Below the pieces are notes generated by a model. That model had not been told where the DNA came from and made no database searches. It worked only from the letters and a program-made list of their open reading frames with translations. A program made the translations under genes and the position numbers. Shown one piece after another: positions 1 through 6,618 of a stretch of 11,405 nt of DNA (within the stretch, counting starts at the first letter, position 1; each line of letters begins with the position of its first letter). The DNA comes from Halobacteria archaeon (GTDB lineage Archaea; Halobacteriota; Methanoliparia; Methanoliparales; Methanoliparaceae), in assembly GCA_013329575.1 (NCBI GenBank), contig DUJX01000048.1, positions 1-11,405 on the forward strand, read 5' to 3'.

Positions 1-33
1 TGGTGAATAATTTCATTTAGAATCAATGAAAGA

Positions 34-63
34 GATAAAAGGTATAAAAGACGTTTTAAGGTG
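34..63 (+). promoter_or_regulatory. Probable TATA elements and Shine-Dalgarno before the nucleotidyltransferase gene
   Basis: Two TATA-like words lie at 34-40 (GATAAAA) and 41-49 (GGTATAAAA). A Shine-Dalgarno-like AAGGTG lies at 58-63, 5 nt before the ATG at 69. The nearer TATA word would place transcription start at about 71, making the message leaderless; the farther one would start it near 63, which would only partly include the AAGGTG. The sequence does not decide between them. All three forward frames have stops within the first 20 nt, so no forward gene runs in from the left past that point. Confidence 0.35.
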
Positions 64-68
64 TTCTC

Positions 69-1025
69 ATGATAAAGGCCAGGATAAGAGATTTCGTGAT
101 TAACAAAGATGATTGGATCTTCTCTGTGGTAAGCTATGATAATAGAAACGGTATAAATTGTATGTTAAGATACGTGCCCGATCCAACAGGTGAACGTGTA
201 AAGGATGATGATGGTAAAAGATACAAGAAGTTTGATTTTGATGATGCTATTGATTTTATAAAAGAGAAAAAACCGGAGTATCTTACAGATGATGCTCTCT
301 TAATACCTGAAAAAGATGTAAAGATATTATTAAAACCAGAAGAAAGATTAAAAGATGCATCTAATAGATCGGAGGAGTTAAGATTACTCGTAAACCTCTT
401 GACAAAAGAGGGAATAAAGGAAGAATGTATGGGTATAACTGGATCACGGCTTGTCGGGCTTCAAAACGATGATTCAGATATAGATTTTGTATCTTACGGC
501 AAAGAATGGTATAAGGCAAGAGATATAATAGCAAGATTGAAGAAGGATGGAAAGATAAAAGAGATAGATGAAGATACGTGGAGATTTATTTACGATAAAA
601 GAAAGCCCGAGATATCTTTTGAAGAGTTTATCGTTCATGAAAAGAGAAAAGAGAACAGAGGATTGATCAATGATAGATACTTTGATCTATTATACGTACG
701 AGGCTGGGATGAGATAAAAGATATACCACTTCCAATCCAGAAAAGAAAAATATGTAGAAGACATATAGAATCTACCGTAACAGGTGATAGATACGCATTC
801 GATAGCCCGGCTATTTATGAATTGGATAAAAGAGATGAGAACGGAGTGGATATGGCAGTATCGTTCACTCATACATATACAGGACAATGTTTTAAAGGGG
901 AAAGGATAGAAGCGAGCGGTGTCTTGGAATACTGGGATGATAAAAAAGTCTTGGTCGTAGGGACCACGAGAGAGGCAAGAGGGGAATATATAAGGTCTTT
1001 GTCGCTTTTGGATGGTATTAGATAA
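69..1025 (+). CDS. Archaeal nucleotidyltransferase-fold protein (COG1665-like)
   Basis: This 318-residue protein has a DNA polymerase beta-type nucleotidyltransferase core. The signature is GSRLVG at 125-130 followed by SDIDF at 136-140, which gives the metal-binding pair D137 and D139; D206 in RYFDLLYV is the likely third acidic residue. The flanks resemble an archaeal family described only as predicted nucleotidyltransferase. The N-terminal ~95 residues are charged and unassigned. The C-terminal part (about 260-318, with TYTGQ and VLVVGTTREA) reads like a small beta-rich, possibly OB-like domain, which is inference. The substrate is unknown. It is first in a run with a Cas4-like and an RFC-like gene, so a nucleic-acid role is plausible. 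The fold call is fairly sure and the family call moderate. Confidence 0.72.
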   Translation: MIKARIRDFVINKDDWIFSVVSYDNRNGINCMLRYVPDPTGERVKDDDGKRYKKFDFDDAIDFIKEKKPEYLTDDALLIPEKDVKILLKPEERLKDASNRSEELRLLVNLLTKEGIKEECMGITGSRLVGLQNDDSDIDFVSYGKEWYKARDIIARLKKDGKIKEIDEDTWRFIYDKRKPEISFEEFIVHEKRKENRGLINDRYFDLLYVRGWDEIKDIPLPIQKRKICRRHIESTVTGDRYAFDSPAIYELDKRDENGVDMAVSFTHTYTGQCFKGERIEASGVLEYWDDKKVLVVGTTREARGEYIRSLSLLDGIR

Positions 1026-1053
1026 AGGTTTTATAATGTAGGTTTGAATTAAT

Positions 1054-1845
1054 ATGAATGTATCCACATCGGATATCAGGCAATATATGATCTGTCCTCG
1101 AATCGTATATTTCCAAAAAGATGACAAAGATCGATGCGAGATAATAGATGAAAGGGTTGTTAAAAATCTCTTTATCAAAGAGATATCGTTCGACGATCTC
1201 CTTTATTCGATAGATTGGAACGATAGTGAGACGATAGAACAGCTACTCTTAAAATCTCTCAAAAACAGCGAAGATAGAATAAGAGAGATATATAAAGACG
1301 ATTTAGATAACATCGATCAGAAAATCATCTTTACTGCAAAAGAAGAATTAACCGATGAGATTAAAAAGATTGCAGAACGGTTGTGGAATCGATTAAACAC
1401 AGATGAGGTTTTGATAAAACGATTAATGACGCCGATAGATATCGAAAAAAGGGTATATTCGGATAGATTTGGATTATACGGCATAATAGATAAAATTGTG
1501 ATCTTTGATGATGAAGAGATACCGAGTATTGTAAAACTTGGAAATTCTCCAAACATAGGTGTCTGGAAAGAGGATAGAACGCAATTAACGGCATGTATAA
1601 TGTTATTGGAAGAAGAGACAGGAAGAGTTATTGGTAAAGGTGTCGTAGAGTATTTTAGATGCGGAAGGCCTGTATTAGTAGAGATAAACAGATATGATAG
1701 ACGGCTTGTCTTAAATGTTATAGATAAGATAAAGAAGATACAAATGGGAAGACTGCCCGAGCGCGAAGATAAAGTATTTTGCAATTATTGCACCTATAAA
1801 GAAGAGTGTAATGTAAAAAGAAGTTTATTATCAAAATTTTTCTAA
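1054..1845 (+). CDS. Stand-alone Cas4-like (PD-(D/E)XK, Fe-S) protein, probably degenerate
   Basis: The 263-residue protein has the Cas4/Dna2-like layout. One cysteine is near the N-terminus (C14 in MICPR) and three are in a C-terminal CxxC-x5-C group (C243, C246, C252), the pattern that binds a [4Fe-4S] cluster in Cas4 and AddB nucleases. Between them are a GIIDKI segment (D146, the expected motif II acid), a lysine at K161 for motif III, and Q177 in QLTAC. The motif III acid two residues before K161 is isoleucine, the usual QxxxY tyrosine is C181, and the whole protein has no histidine, so the motif I His is absent. Nuclease activity is therefore doubtful. No CRISPR array or other cas gene is in the window. 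It starts 28 nt after the nucleotidyltransferase gene and ends 1 nt before the RFC-like gene, suggesting co-expression. The Cas4-like fold is confident; the function is unknown. Confidence 0.78.
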   Translation: MNVSTSDIRQYMICPRIVYFQKDDKDRCEIIDERVVKNLFIKEISFDDLLYSIDWNDSETIEQLLLKSLKNSEDRIREIYKDDLDNIDQKIIFTAKEELTDEIKKIAERLWNRLNTDEVLIKRLMTPIDIEKRVYSDRFGLYGIIDKIVIFDDEEIPSIVKLGNSPNIGVWKEDRTQLTACIMLLEEETGRVIGKGVVEYFRCGRPVLVEINRYDRRLVLNVIDKIKKIQMGRLPEREDKVFCNYCTYKEECNVKRSLLSKFF

Positions 1846-1846
1846 A

Positions 1847-2875
1847 ATGGATGATGAGATACTCTGGACGGAGAAATACAGACCAAAAAGATTTGATGAG
1901 GTCGTAGGACAGGAGAGAGTGGTAGGTAGGTTGAGAAGATTGGTAGAGAGTAAAAATCTTCCCCATATTTTGATAAGCGGGCCTAAAGGATGCGGTAAGA
2001 CTATGCTCGTTCTCGCCTTAGCCAATGAGTTATATGACAATTCGGTGGCAGATAACTTTACAATACTAAACGCATCCGATTTTTTCAATCTCGGAAAATC
2101 ATATCTGGACAAAGAGGCAAGATTCTCAAGATTTTATAAAAAAGACGAATCGGTCGTATCAATCTTTAAAGAATCAATAAAAAAATACGCATCGATAGTG
2201 CCTTTTAACGTAGATTATAAATTGATCTTTATAGATAATGCAGAGAATCTGAGGCAGGATGCTCAAGATGCATTGAGACGGATAATGGAGAGATATTCTA
2301 ATACATGCAGGTTCATATTTGCCACAACATCAAAATCTAGCATAATCTCGCCGATAAGATCAAGATGCGTCGATATATTCGTGCCTAAACTAGATAAGAG
2401 TCTTGTTCCGAGCATCTTGTTAAATATTTTGGATAAAGAGGGTATAGAAGTCACCAAAGATGGGATAGACTCGATCAAGGGACTACTATACGATATCGAG
2501 TTCGGGATAAATGTTATACAACTTGCCGCGAATGAGTATGAAGTAATAGACTCGGACGCGATACGGTATTCGATAAAAGAGATGGAAAAATCAGAATTGG
2601 ATATCTGGATGGATAAATTATTCGGGCGATTAGAAAAGAACGATGCAAAAATCAAAGAAGAGATCGAAAGAATTACTCTGATGGAAGGATACGATGGCAA
2701 AGAGATCATAGAGGCTACTATAAAAAAATTAAATGAGATGAAAATCAGTGAGAGAAAAAAAGCGATAGCAACACTACTTATTTCAGATATAGATTATGAT
2801 TTAACGAGAGGAAAGTACGATTTTATCCATCTCGAGAGACTATTTTTAAAGATTAAAACATTCTTATTCTCTTGA
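1847..2875 (+). CDS. Replication factor C small-subunit-like AAA+ protein (divergent paralogue)
   Basis: The 342-residue length and N-terminus (WTEKYRPKRFDEVVGQ, 7-22) are those of archaeal clamp-loader small subunits, which load the PCNA sliding clamp. Walker A is intact (GPKGCGKT, 45-52), and so is the SRC arginine-finger motif (172-174), which acts on the neighbouring subunit's ATP. The Walker B region reads FIDNAEN (128-134) instead of the family's DEAD-type box, so the catalytic glutamate is replaced by N131. The sensor 1 position, normally an asparagine in a CN(Y) context, reads ATTSKS (159-164). The C-terminal ~150 residues fit the helical collar. It is thus probably an accessory paralogue (RfcS2-like) or a specialised loader subunit rather than the main RfcS. 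The ATG follows the Cas4-like stop by 1 nt with no clear Shine-Dalgarno, so translational coupling is likely. Confidence 0.85.
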   Translation: MDDEILWTEKYRPKRFDEVVGQERVVGRLRRLVESKNLPHILISGPKGCGKTMLVLALANELYDNSVADNFTILNASDFFNLGKSYLDKEARFSRFYKKDESVVSIFKESIKKYASIVPFNVDYKLIFIDNAENLRQDAQDALRRIMERYSNTCRFIFATTSKSSIISPIRSRCVDIFVPKLDKSLVPSILLNILDKEGIEVTKDGIDSIKGLLYDIEFGINVIQLAANEYEVIDSDAIRYSIKEMEKSELDIWMDKLFGRLEKNDAKIKEEIERITLMEGYDGKEIIEATIKKLNEMKISERKKAIATLLISDIDYDLTRGKYDFIHLERLFLKIKTFLFS

Positions 2876-2927
2876 TTCTGCTCAAAAAAAAATAAAAATA
2901 AGGATCTACGAATAGTTTTAATCGATA

Positions 2928-2950
2928 ATTTTAAAATTTTGCAATTTTTT
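2928..2950 (+). terminator. Possible U-rich terminator of the nucleotidyltransferase-Cas4-RFC run
   Basis: T-rich tracts, ending in a run of six Ts at 2945-2950, lie about 60-75 nt after the RFC-like stop codon. Archaeal termination often relies on U-rich tracts without a strong hairpin, and no strong stem is visible here. The position fits, but AT-rich intergenic DNA produces such tracts by chance. Confidence 0.3.
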
Positions 2951-2956
2951 CATACG

Positions 2957-2966
2957 TTCTGCAGAA
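2957..2966. repeat. 10-bp perfect palindrome upstream of the DtxR box
   Basis: TTCTGCAGAA is a perfect self-complementary 10-mer, 27 nt before the DtxR-like operator, in the otherwise AT-rich gap 2876-3039. It could be a site for a second dimeric regulator. No family is recognised, and a 10-mer palindrome can arise by chance. Confidence 0.3.
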
Positions 2967-2993
2967 TTATTAATTATGTTAATCACATACAAA

Positions 2994-3012
2994 TTAGGTT
3001 ATCCTAACATTT
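2994..3012 (+). promoter_or_regulatory. DtxR/MDR1-type iron-repressor operator
   Basis: The word TTAGGTTATCCTAACATTT matches the classical DtxR box TTAGGTTAGCCTAACCTAA at 15 of 19 positions by my count. It contains the perfect inverted repeat TTAGG-N4-CCTAA (2994-2998 and 3003-3007). It abuts and slightly overlaps the TATA box at 3010-3017 and covers the expected BRE. Repressor bound here should block TBP/TFB, giving metal-dependent autorepression of the downstream regulator and feoB. The operator is seen in sequence; the regulation is inferred from known family behaviour. Confidence 0.82.
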
Positions 3013-3017
3013 ATATA
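3010..3017 (+). promoter_or_regulatory. TATA box of the dtxR-feoB operon (leaderless)
   Basis: TTTATATA is a near-ideal archaeal TATA box. Its centre (about 3013.5) is 26-27 nt before the G of the GTG start at 3040. Archaeal initiation normally falls 25-27 nt downstream of the box centre, so transcription should begin at the start codon itself. No Shine-Dalgarno sequence is present before the GTG, which agrees with a leaderless message. Confidence 0.75.
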
Positions 3018-3039
3018 CGATATTAACATTTTATCATCC

Positions 3040-3690
3040 GTGCTTAGCAAGAATGAAGAAGAGTATTTAGAAGCAATGTATGGTCTTATCGAAGAGGGAG
3101 AACGGTTATCTACGAAGAATATATCTGAAAGACTGGGTATCAGCATGGCGAGTACGAGCGAGATGATGAAGAAACTCTCTAAAAAAGGGTATCTGGATTA
3201 TGAGAGATATAAGAAGATAGAATTAACAGATAAGGGATTTAAAACAGCAAAAGAGTTAAAAAGAAAGCATAGATTGCTTGAAACATTCCTTTCAACAATC
3301 TTAAACAGGAAGGAGGTTCATACTGAGGCCTGTGAGATGGAGCATGCGATATCACGAGAGAGTACCGATGCGCTCTGTAAATATTTAGGCCGGCCTATAG
3401 AGTGCCCCGATGGTAAAGCTATACCCGGATGCGAGGATAAAGATTGTACCGAATGTTTAACGTCTACATTAGACCGACTGGAGATAGGACAGAAGGCAAG
3501 AATCATCGATTTTTTTTGCGGAAAAAAAGCAAAAATGCGACTTAACGAGTTAGGACTGGTCCCAGATAGCCGTATAGAAGTAACTAATAAAATCTCCAAT
3601 GGTCCGGTCAAGATAAAAGTAAAAGGATCTGAGATCGCAATAGGGAAAGGTCTCGCTAAGAAGATACTAGTGATGAGAGAGTATGAGTGA
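3040..3690 (+). CDS. DtxR-family metal-dependent repressor with C-terminal FeoA-like domain
   Basis: The 216-residue protein has an N-terminal winged helix (about 1-65, recognition region ISMASTSEMMKKL), a metal-binding/dimerisation domain (66-140) and a C-terminal SH3/FeoA-like domain (about 146-213, with MRLNELGLVPDSRIEV). Residues matching DtxR metal ligands are H77, E81 and H94 (ancillary) and C98, E101 and H102 (primary, in EACEMEH). Cysteine at the C98 position is typical of the iron-sensing DtxR/IdeR/MDR1 branch rather than MntR. An unusual Cys group (C122, C131, C136, C139) sits at the domain junction. The GTG start is set by the leaderless promoter. The stop overlaps feoB by 8 nt, and a DtxR box lies in its own promoter, so it probably represses itself and feoB when ferrous iron is plentiful. 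Confidence 0.93.
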   Translation: MLSKNEEEYLEAMYGLIEEGERLSTKNISERLGISMASTSEMMKKLSKKGYLDYERYKKIELTDKGFKTAKELKRKHRLLETFLSTILNRKEVHTEACEMEHAISRESTDALCKYLGRPIECPDGKAIPGCEDKDCTECLTSTLDRLEIGQKARIIDFFCGKKAKMRLNELGLVPDSRIEVTNKISNGPVKIKVKGSEIAIGKGLAKKILVMREYE

Positions 3691-5575
3691 TAAAAGGATA
3701 AGGATAGCTCTTGCAGGGAATGCAAATGTAGGAAAAAGCGTAATCTTCAATAATTTAACCGGGTTACATCAACATATAGGAAATTGGCCCGGAAAAACCG
3801 TAGAGATAGCAGAAGGACGGTTGAAATTTGGAGATTATCTGATAGATGTCATAGACCTACCTGGCATATATTCATTCTCTTCTTTCTCTTCGGAAGAGGA
3901 GATAACAAGAGACTATATACTTAAAAATAGACCAGATGTAGTTATAAACGTTTTAGATGCCTCTACACTCGAAAGAAACCTTTATTTAACCTTACAATTG
4001 ATAGAGATGGAGACGCCCTTGGTAATAGCATTAAATCAGATCGATCTTGCAAGATCTAAAGGTATCGATATCGATACGGATAGACTTAGCGAGATTTTAG
4101 GAGTACCGGTAATCCCGACAATCGCGATAAAAGGGGAAGGATTTTCAGAATTACTTGAAAAGGCAATATATGTCTATGAAAAAGGTTTAAAACCACAAAA
4201 GAAGATTGAGTATAGAACAGAGTTAGAAGATGCGATCGATAAGATATGCCGGCGGATAGGGATAAACAACAAAGAAGAGAGATATAAAGGATATCCCATA
4301 CGCTGGTTAGCGATAAAGGTCTTAGAAGGGACTGAACCAAAAGATGTAAAGATAGAAGGTCTGGATGATATAATCAAACATCTGAAAGATAGTATAAAAG
4401 AAAAGGATCTGTTCTCTTATATTGCAACGGAAAGGTATCTCGTCGCGAGCAAGATAATAAACGAGGTACAGACGATATTAAAACCAGAAGAACCGTTTGT
4501 AGAGCGTCTCGATAGATTTTTTACAGATAATATCACCGGTTCGGTCTTTCTTGTCGTCTTATTTTTATCTATATTTTATCTCGTATTCTCATTTGGTAAC
4601 ATTGTCAGCACGTATCTCGAATCGATTTTATTAAATCTATTTACCAGCGATAGTTTTTTAGGCTTGATATACGAAGGATTTGTTGCAGGATTAACGATCG
4701 TCCTTCCGTACATAATACCGTTTTATCTCTTGCTCGGGATACTCGAAGATACAGGATATATTGCCAGGGCTGCATTTTTATCGGACGGATTGATGCACAA
4801 GATTGGAGTCCATGGGAAGGCAATAATACCTTTGATCCTCTCGTTCGGCTGCAACGTACCAGGATGTCTGGGATGTAGGATCATGGAAGGAGAACGAGAG
4901 AAGAACATCTCAATATTTTTATCGACCCTAGTTCCATGCTCCGCAATCAGCGTCGTGGTGATGAGCATTGTTGGGAAAAATCTCGGCATACAGTATGTCT
5001 TTCTTCTTTATGCCATTATTCTTGTCATTTTAGCTCTTCTCGGAAAAGTAGCCTATAAATTGGCACCTGGTGAGCCGTTAGGACTTATAATGGAGATGCC
5101 ACCGCTCAGACGACCATCTTTAAAAGTGATAGCGAGCCAGACGGCACACCGAACGATGGATTTTGTAAAGATAGCATTTCCTATAATAATCATCGGCAGT
5201 CTTGTCATCGGGTTGCTCAATATACTTGGGCTGACAAGCACGATAGCAGACATATTAAGCCCTCTAACAGAAGGATGGTTATTGATTCCTGCATTGGCCG
5301 GTGTCGTCTTAATATTTGGTATCGTCAGGAAAGAATTAACCGTTACTATGCTCTTAACCCTATTTGGGACGGCGAATATCGCTGCAGTAATGACCGCACC
5401 TCAGATGCTGACATTTACTCTTACAGTTATGTTATATACACCATGCCTATCAACGATTGCAGCCCTCGTTAAAGAGATCGGCGGAAAAAGGGCCGTATAT
5501 ATTGTATTATTCGAGACCGCCTTTGCCTTCTTAGTAGGTGGTTTATTTGCACGGCTGTTTTTGTTAATCATGTAG
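3683..5575 (+). CDS. feoB: Ferrous iron transport protein B (FeoB)
   Basis: This is a 630-residue Fe(II) uptake protein of the cytoplasmic membrane. The N-terminal G domain has G1 GNANVGKS (12-19), a switch threonine T39, G3 DLPG (58-61) and G4 NQID (118-121). A helical linker region follows (about 180-285), then a polytopic membrane part beginning near residue 287. The conserved Gate segments are LEDTGYIARAAFL and GCNVPGCLGC (389-398, with C390, C395 and C398), plus VPCSA (417-421, C419). No FeoC-like tail or separate feoA is seen; the FeoA-like domain is on the preceding regulator. ATG 3683 lies inside the end of the regulator gene, so translation is probably coupled. FeoB normally works with FeoA in iron import powered or gated by GTP hydrolysis. 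Confidence 0.96.
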   Translation: MSDKRIRIALAGNANVGKSVIFNNLTGLHQHIGNWPGKTVEIAEGRLKFGDYLIDVIDLPGIYSFSSFSSEEEITRDYILKNRPDVVINVLDASTLERNLYLTLQLIEMETPLVIALNQIDLARSKGIDIDTDRLSEILGVPVIPTIAIKGEGFSELLEKAIYVYEKGLKPQKKIEYRTELEDAIDKICRRIGINNKEERYKGYPIRWLAIKVLEGTEPKDVKIEGLDDIIKHLKDSIKEKDLFSYIATERYLVASKIINEVQTILKPEEPFVERLDRFFTDNITGSVFLVVLFLSIFYLVFSFGNIVSTYLESILLNLFTSDSFLGLIYEGFVAGLTIVLPYIIPFYLLLGILEDTGYIARAAFLSDGLMHKIGVHGKAIIPLILSFGCNVPGCLGCRIMEGEREKNISIFLSTLVPCSAISVVVMSIVGKNLGIQYVFLLYAIILVILALLGKVAYKLAPGEPLGLIMEMPPLRRPSLKVIASQTAHRTMDFVKIAFPIIIIGSLVIGLLNILGLTSTIADILSPLTEGWLLIPALAGVVLIFGIVRKELTVTMLLTLFGTANIAAVMTAPQMLTFTLTVMLYTPCLSTIAALVKEIGGKRAVYIVLFETAFAFLVGGLFARLFLLIM

Positions 5576-5580
5576 AATAC

Positions 5581-5609
5581 CCATCAATCGCCGTGTATTG
5601 ATGGTTTTC
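5581..5609. terminator. Hairpin at the convergent feoB/CDF 3' ends
   Basis: A perfect 8-bp stem CCATCAAT (5581-5588) and ATTGATGG (5597-5604) encloses an 8-nt loop and is followed on the + strand by TTTTC. It lies 6-29 nt after the feoB stop and overlaps the last codons and stop of the convergent CDF gene. It could serve as a terminator or 3' end stabiliser for feoB and perhaps for both transcripts. The stem is plain in the sequence; the role is inferred, because hairpin terminators are less general in archaea than U-tracts. Confidence 0.5.
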
Positions 5610-6525
5610 TGCAAGAAGGAACGCTGTATTTGGATGATACCTGGATAGTAGATTCCGTTATATTGTACTCTTTATATAGATACTCATTTATCTTTGAGAT
5701 GAGTCTTTCTTGACCGCGGGGATCATACTCATCATCCAATCGTGCATACGCAGAGAAGACGTATATATTGGATGAGACCACCCAGAGATGGGCATTAAAC
5801 AATTCTTTGATCTCTGGAAACTTTTTCTTCACGTCTGATTTTATAATATCTGTATCCAAGCCGTTTGGTGCCATCTCCAATAAAATTCTCGTAGAATCTT
5901 TCAACACATTCCATGCCCAATACAAGATTATAAAAGATATCCCGATACTGATCAATGGATCTATGATATTCCAACCGGTGAAAGATATAACGATTGCAGC
6001 ACCCAAAATACCGATGGATGATGCCGTATCGGCAATCATGTGATAAAATACACCTTTGATGTTTAAATCATCTTTAGAACTATCTTTTAGTATAAAGACG
6101 CTTATTATATTTACAATAAGACCGATTATCCCGATTAGCATCATCTGATAACTGATAATTTCTAACGGGTAGATGATCCGTAAAATTGCCTCGTAGATAA
6201 TTAAAACACTGACGCAGAGTAAAAACAACCCGTTGATGAATGCAGCAAGTATTTCTGCTCTGTATAGGCCAAATGTTCTGTGATGGCACGGCGGTTTTCT
6301 TGCTACTACGATGGCAACCAATCCGGTTCCGATGGCAAAGCAATGAGTGAACATATGCCCGGCATCGCTTATTAATGCAATACTGTTTGTAATTAAACCA
6401 CCTACCAGTTCGACCATCATTGTGATAGATGTTATTAAAAGCGATAAAATGAGCCTCTTCTTCTCTACACCATGATATTCGCTTAAATTTCCAGAAAAGA
6501 TATCATGAGGCATCTGTTTTTCCAT
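5584..6525 (-). CDS. Cation diffusion facilitator (CDF) divalent-metal exporter
   Basis: This 313-residue CDF (CzcD/ZnT-like) exporter removes divalent metal such as Zn(II), Co(II), Ni(II) or Fe(II) from the cytoplasm by proton antiport. It has six predicted membrane helices (about 25-230) and a C-terminal cytoplasmic domain (about 235-300). The TM2 signature is SDAGHMFTH (53-61), where the usual His/Asp plus Asp pair appears as H57 and H61. The TM5 signature is the canonical HMIAD (H162, D166). The CHHRTFGLYRAEILAAFING stretch (80-99) is characteristic of the family. The ATG at 6525 has Shine-Dalgarno AGAGGT (6538-6533) with 7 nt spacing. It lies tail to tail with feoB, so importer and exporter are adjacent. 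The family is certain; the metal cannot be told from sequence. Confidence 0.92.
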   Translation of the reverse strand: MEKQMPHDIFSGNLSEYHGVEKKRLILSLLITSITMMVELVGGLITNSIALISDAGHMFTHCFAIGTGLVAIVVARKPPCHHRTFGLYRAEILAAFINGLFLLCVSVLIIYEAILRIIYPLEIISYQMMLIGIIGLIVNIISVFILKDSSKDDLNIKGVFYHMIADTASSIGILGAAIVISFTGWNIIDPLISIGISFIILYWAWNVLKDSTRILLEMAPNGLDTDIIKSDVKKKFPEIKELFNAHLWVVSSNIYVFSAYARLDDEYDPRGQERLISKINEYLYKEYNITESTIQVSSKYSVPSCRKPSIHGD

Positions 6526-6550
6526 ACGTTTTACCTCTTAACAGTTTTAG

Positions 6551-6601
6551 TTTAAGTTTTTGTATTATTTAAGTTTTTGTATTATTTAAGTTTTGATTTT
6601 T
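6551..6601. repeat. 17-bp tandem repeat, about three copies, in the CDF promoter region
   Basis: Two identical 17-mers TTTAAGTTTTTGTATTA occupy 6551-6567 and 6568-6584, followed by a third diverged copy at 6585-6601 (TTTAAGTTTTGATTTTT). On the minus strand each junction gives CTTAAATAA, a TATA-like word. The one at 6573-6565 is centred about 44 nt before the CDF ATG, so transcription would start near 6542 and leave a short leader containing the Shine-Dalgarno. The repeats may be promoter duplicates, regulator sites or a slippage product. Confidence 0.75.
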
Positions 6602-6618
6602 AATATCATGAAAAATAT

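Noticed and set aside
1317..1784. 155-codon open frame on the minus strand
   Set aside because: It is the shadow of the Cas4-like gene, with low-complexity Ser/Ile composition and no start signals.
1054..1845. CRISPR-Cas locus suggested by the Cas4-like gene
   Set aside because: No regularly spaced repeats and no cas1, cas2 or effector genes are in the window, and the neighbours are replication-type genes.
5768..6043. 91-codon open frame on the + strand inside the CDF gene
   Set aside because: It is antisense to the conserved TM5 and C-terminal domain of the exporter and has no motif of its own.
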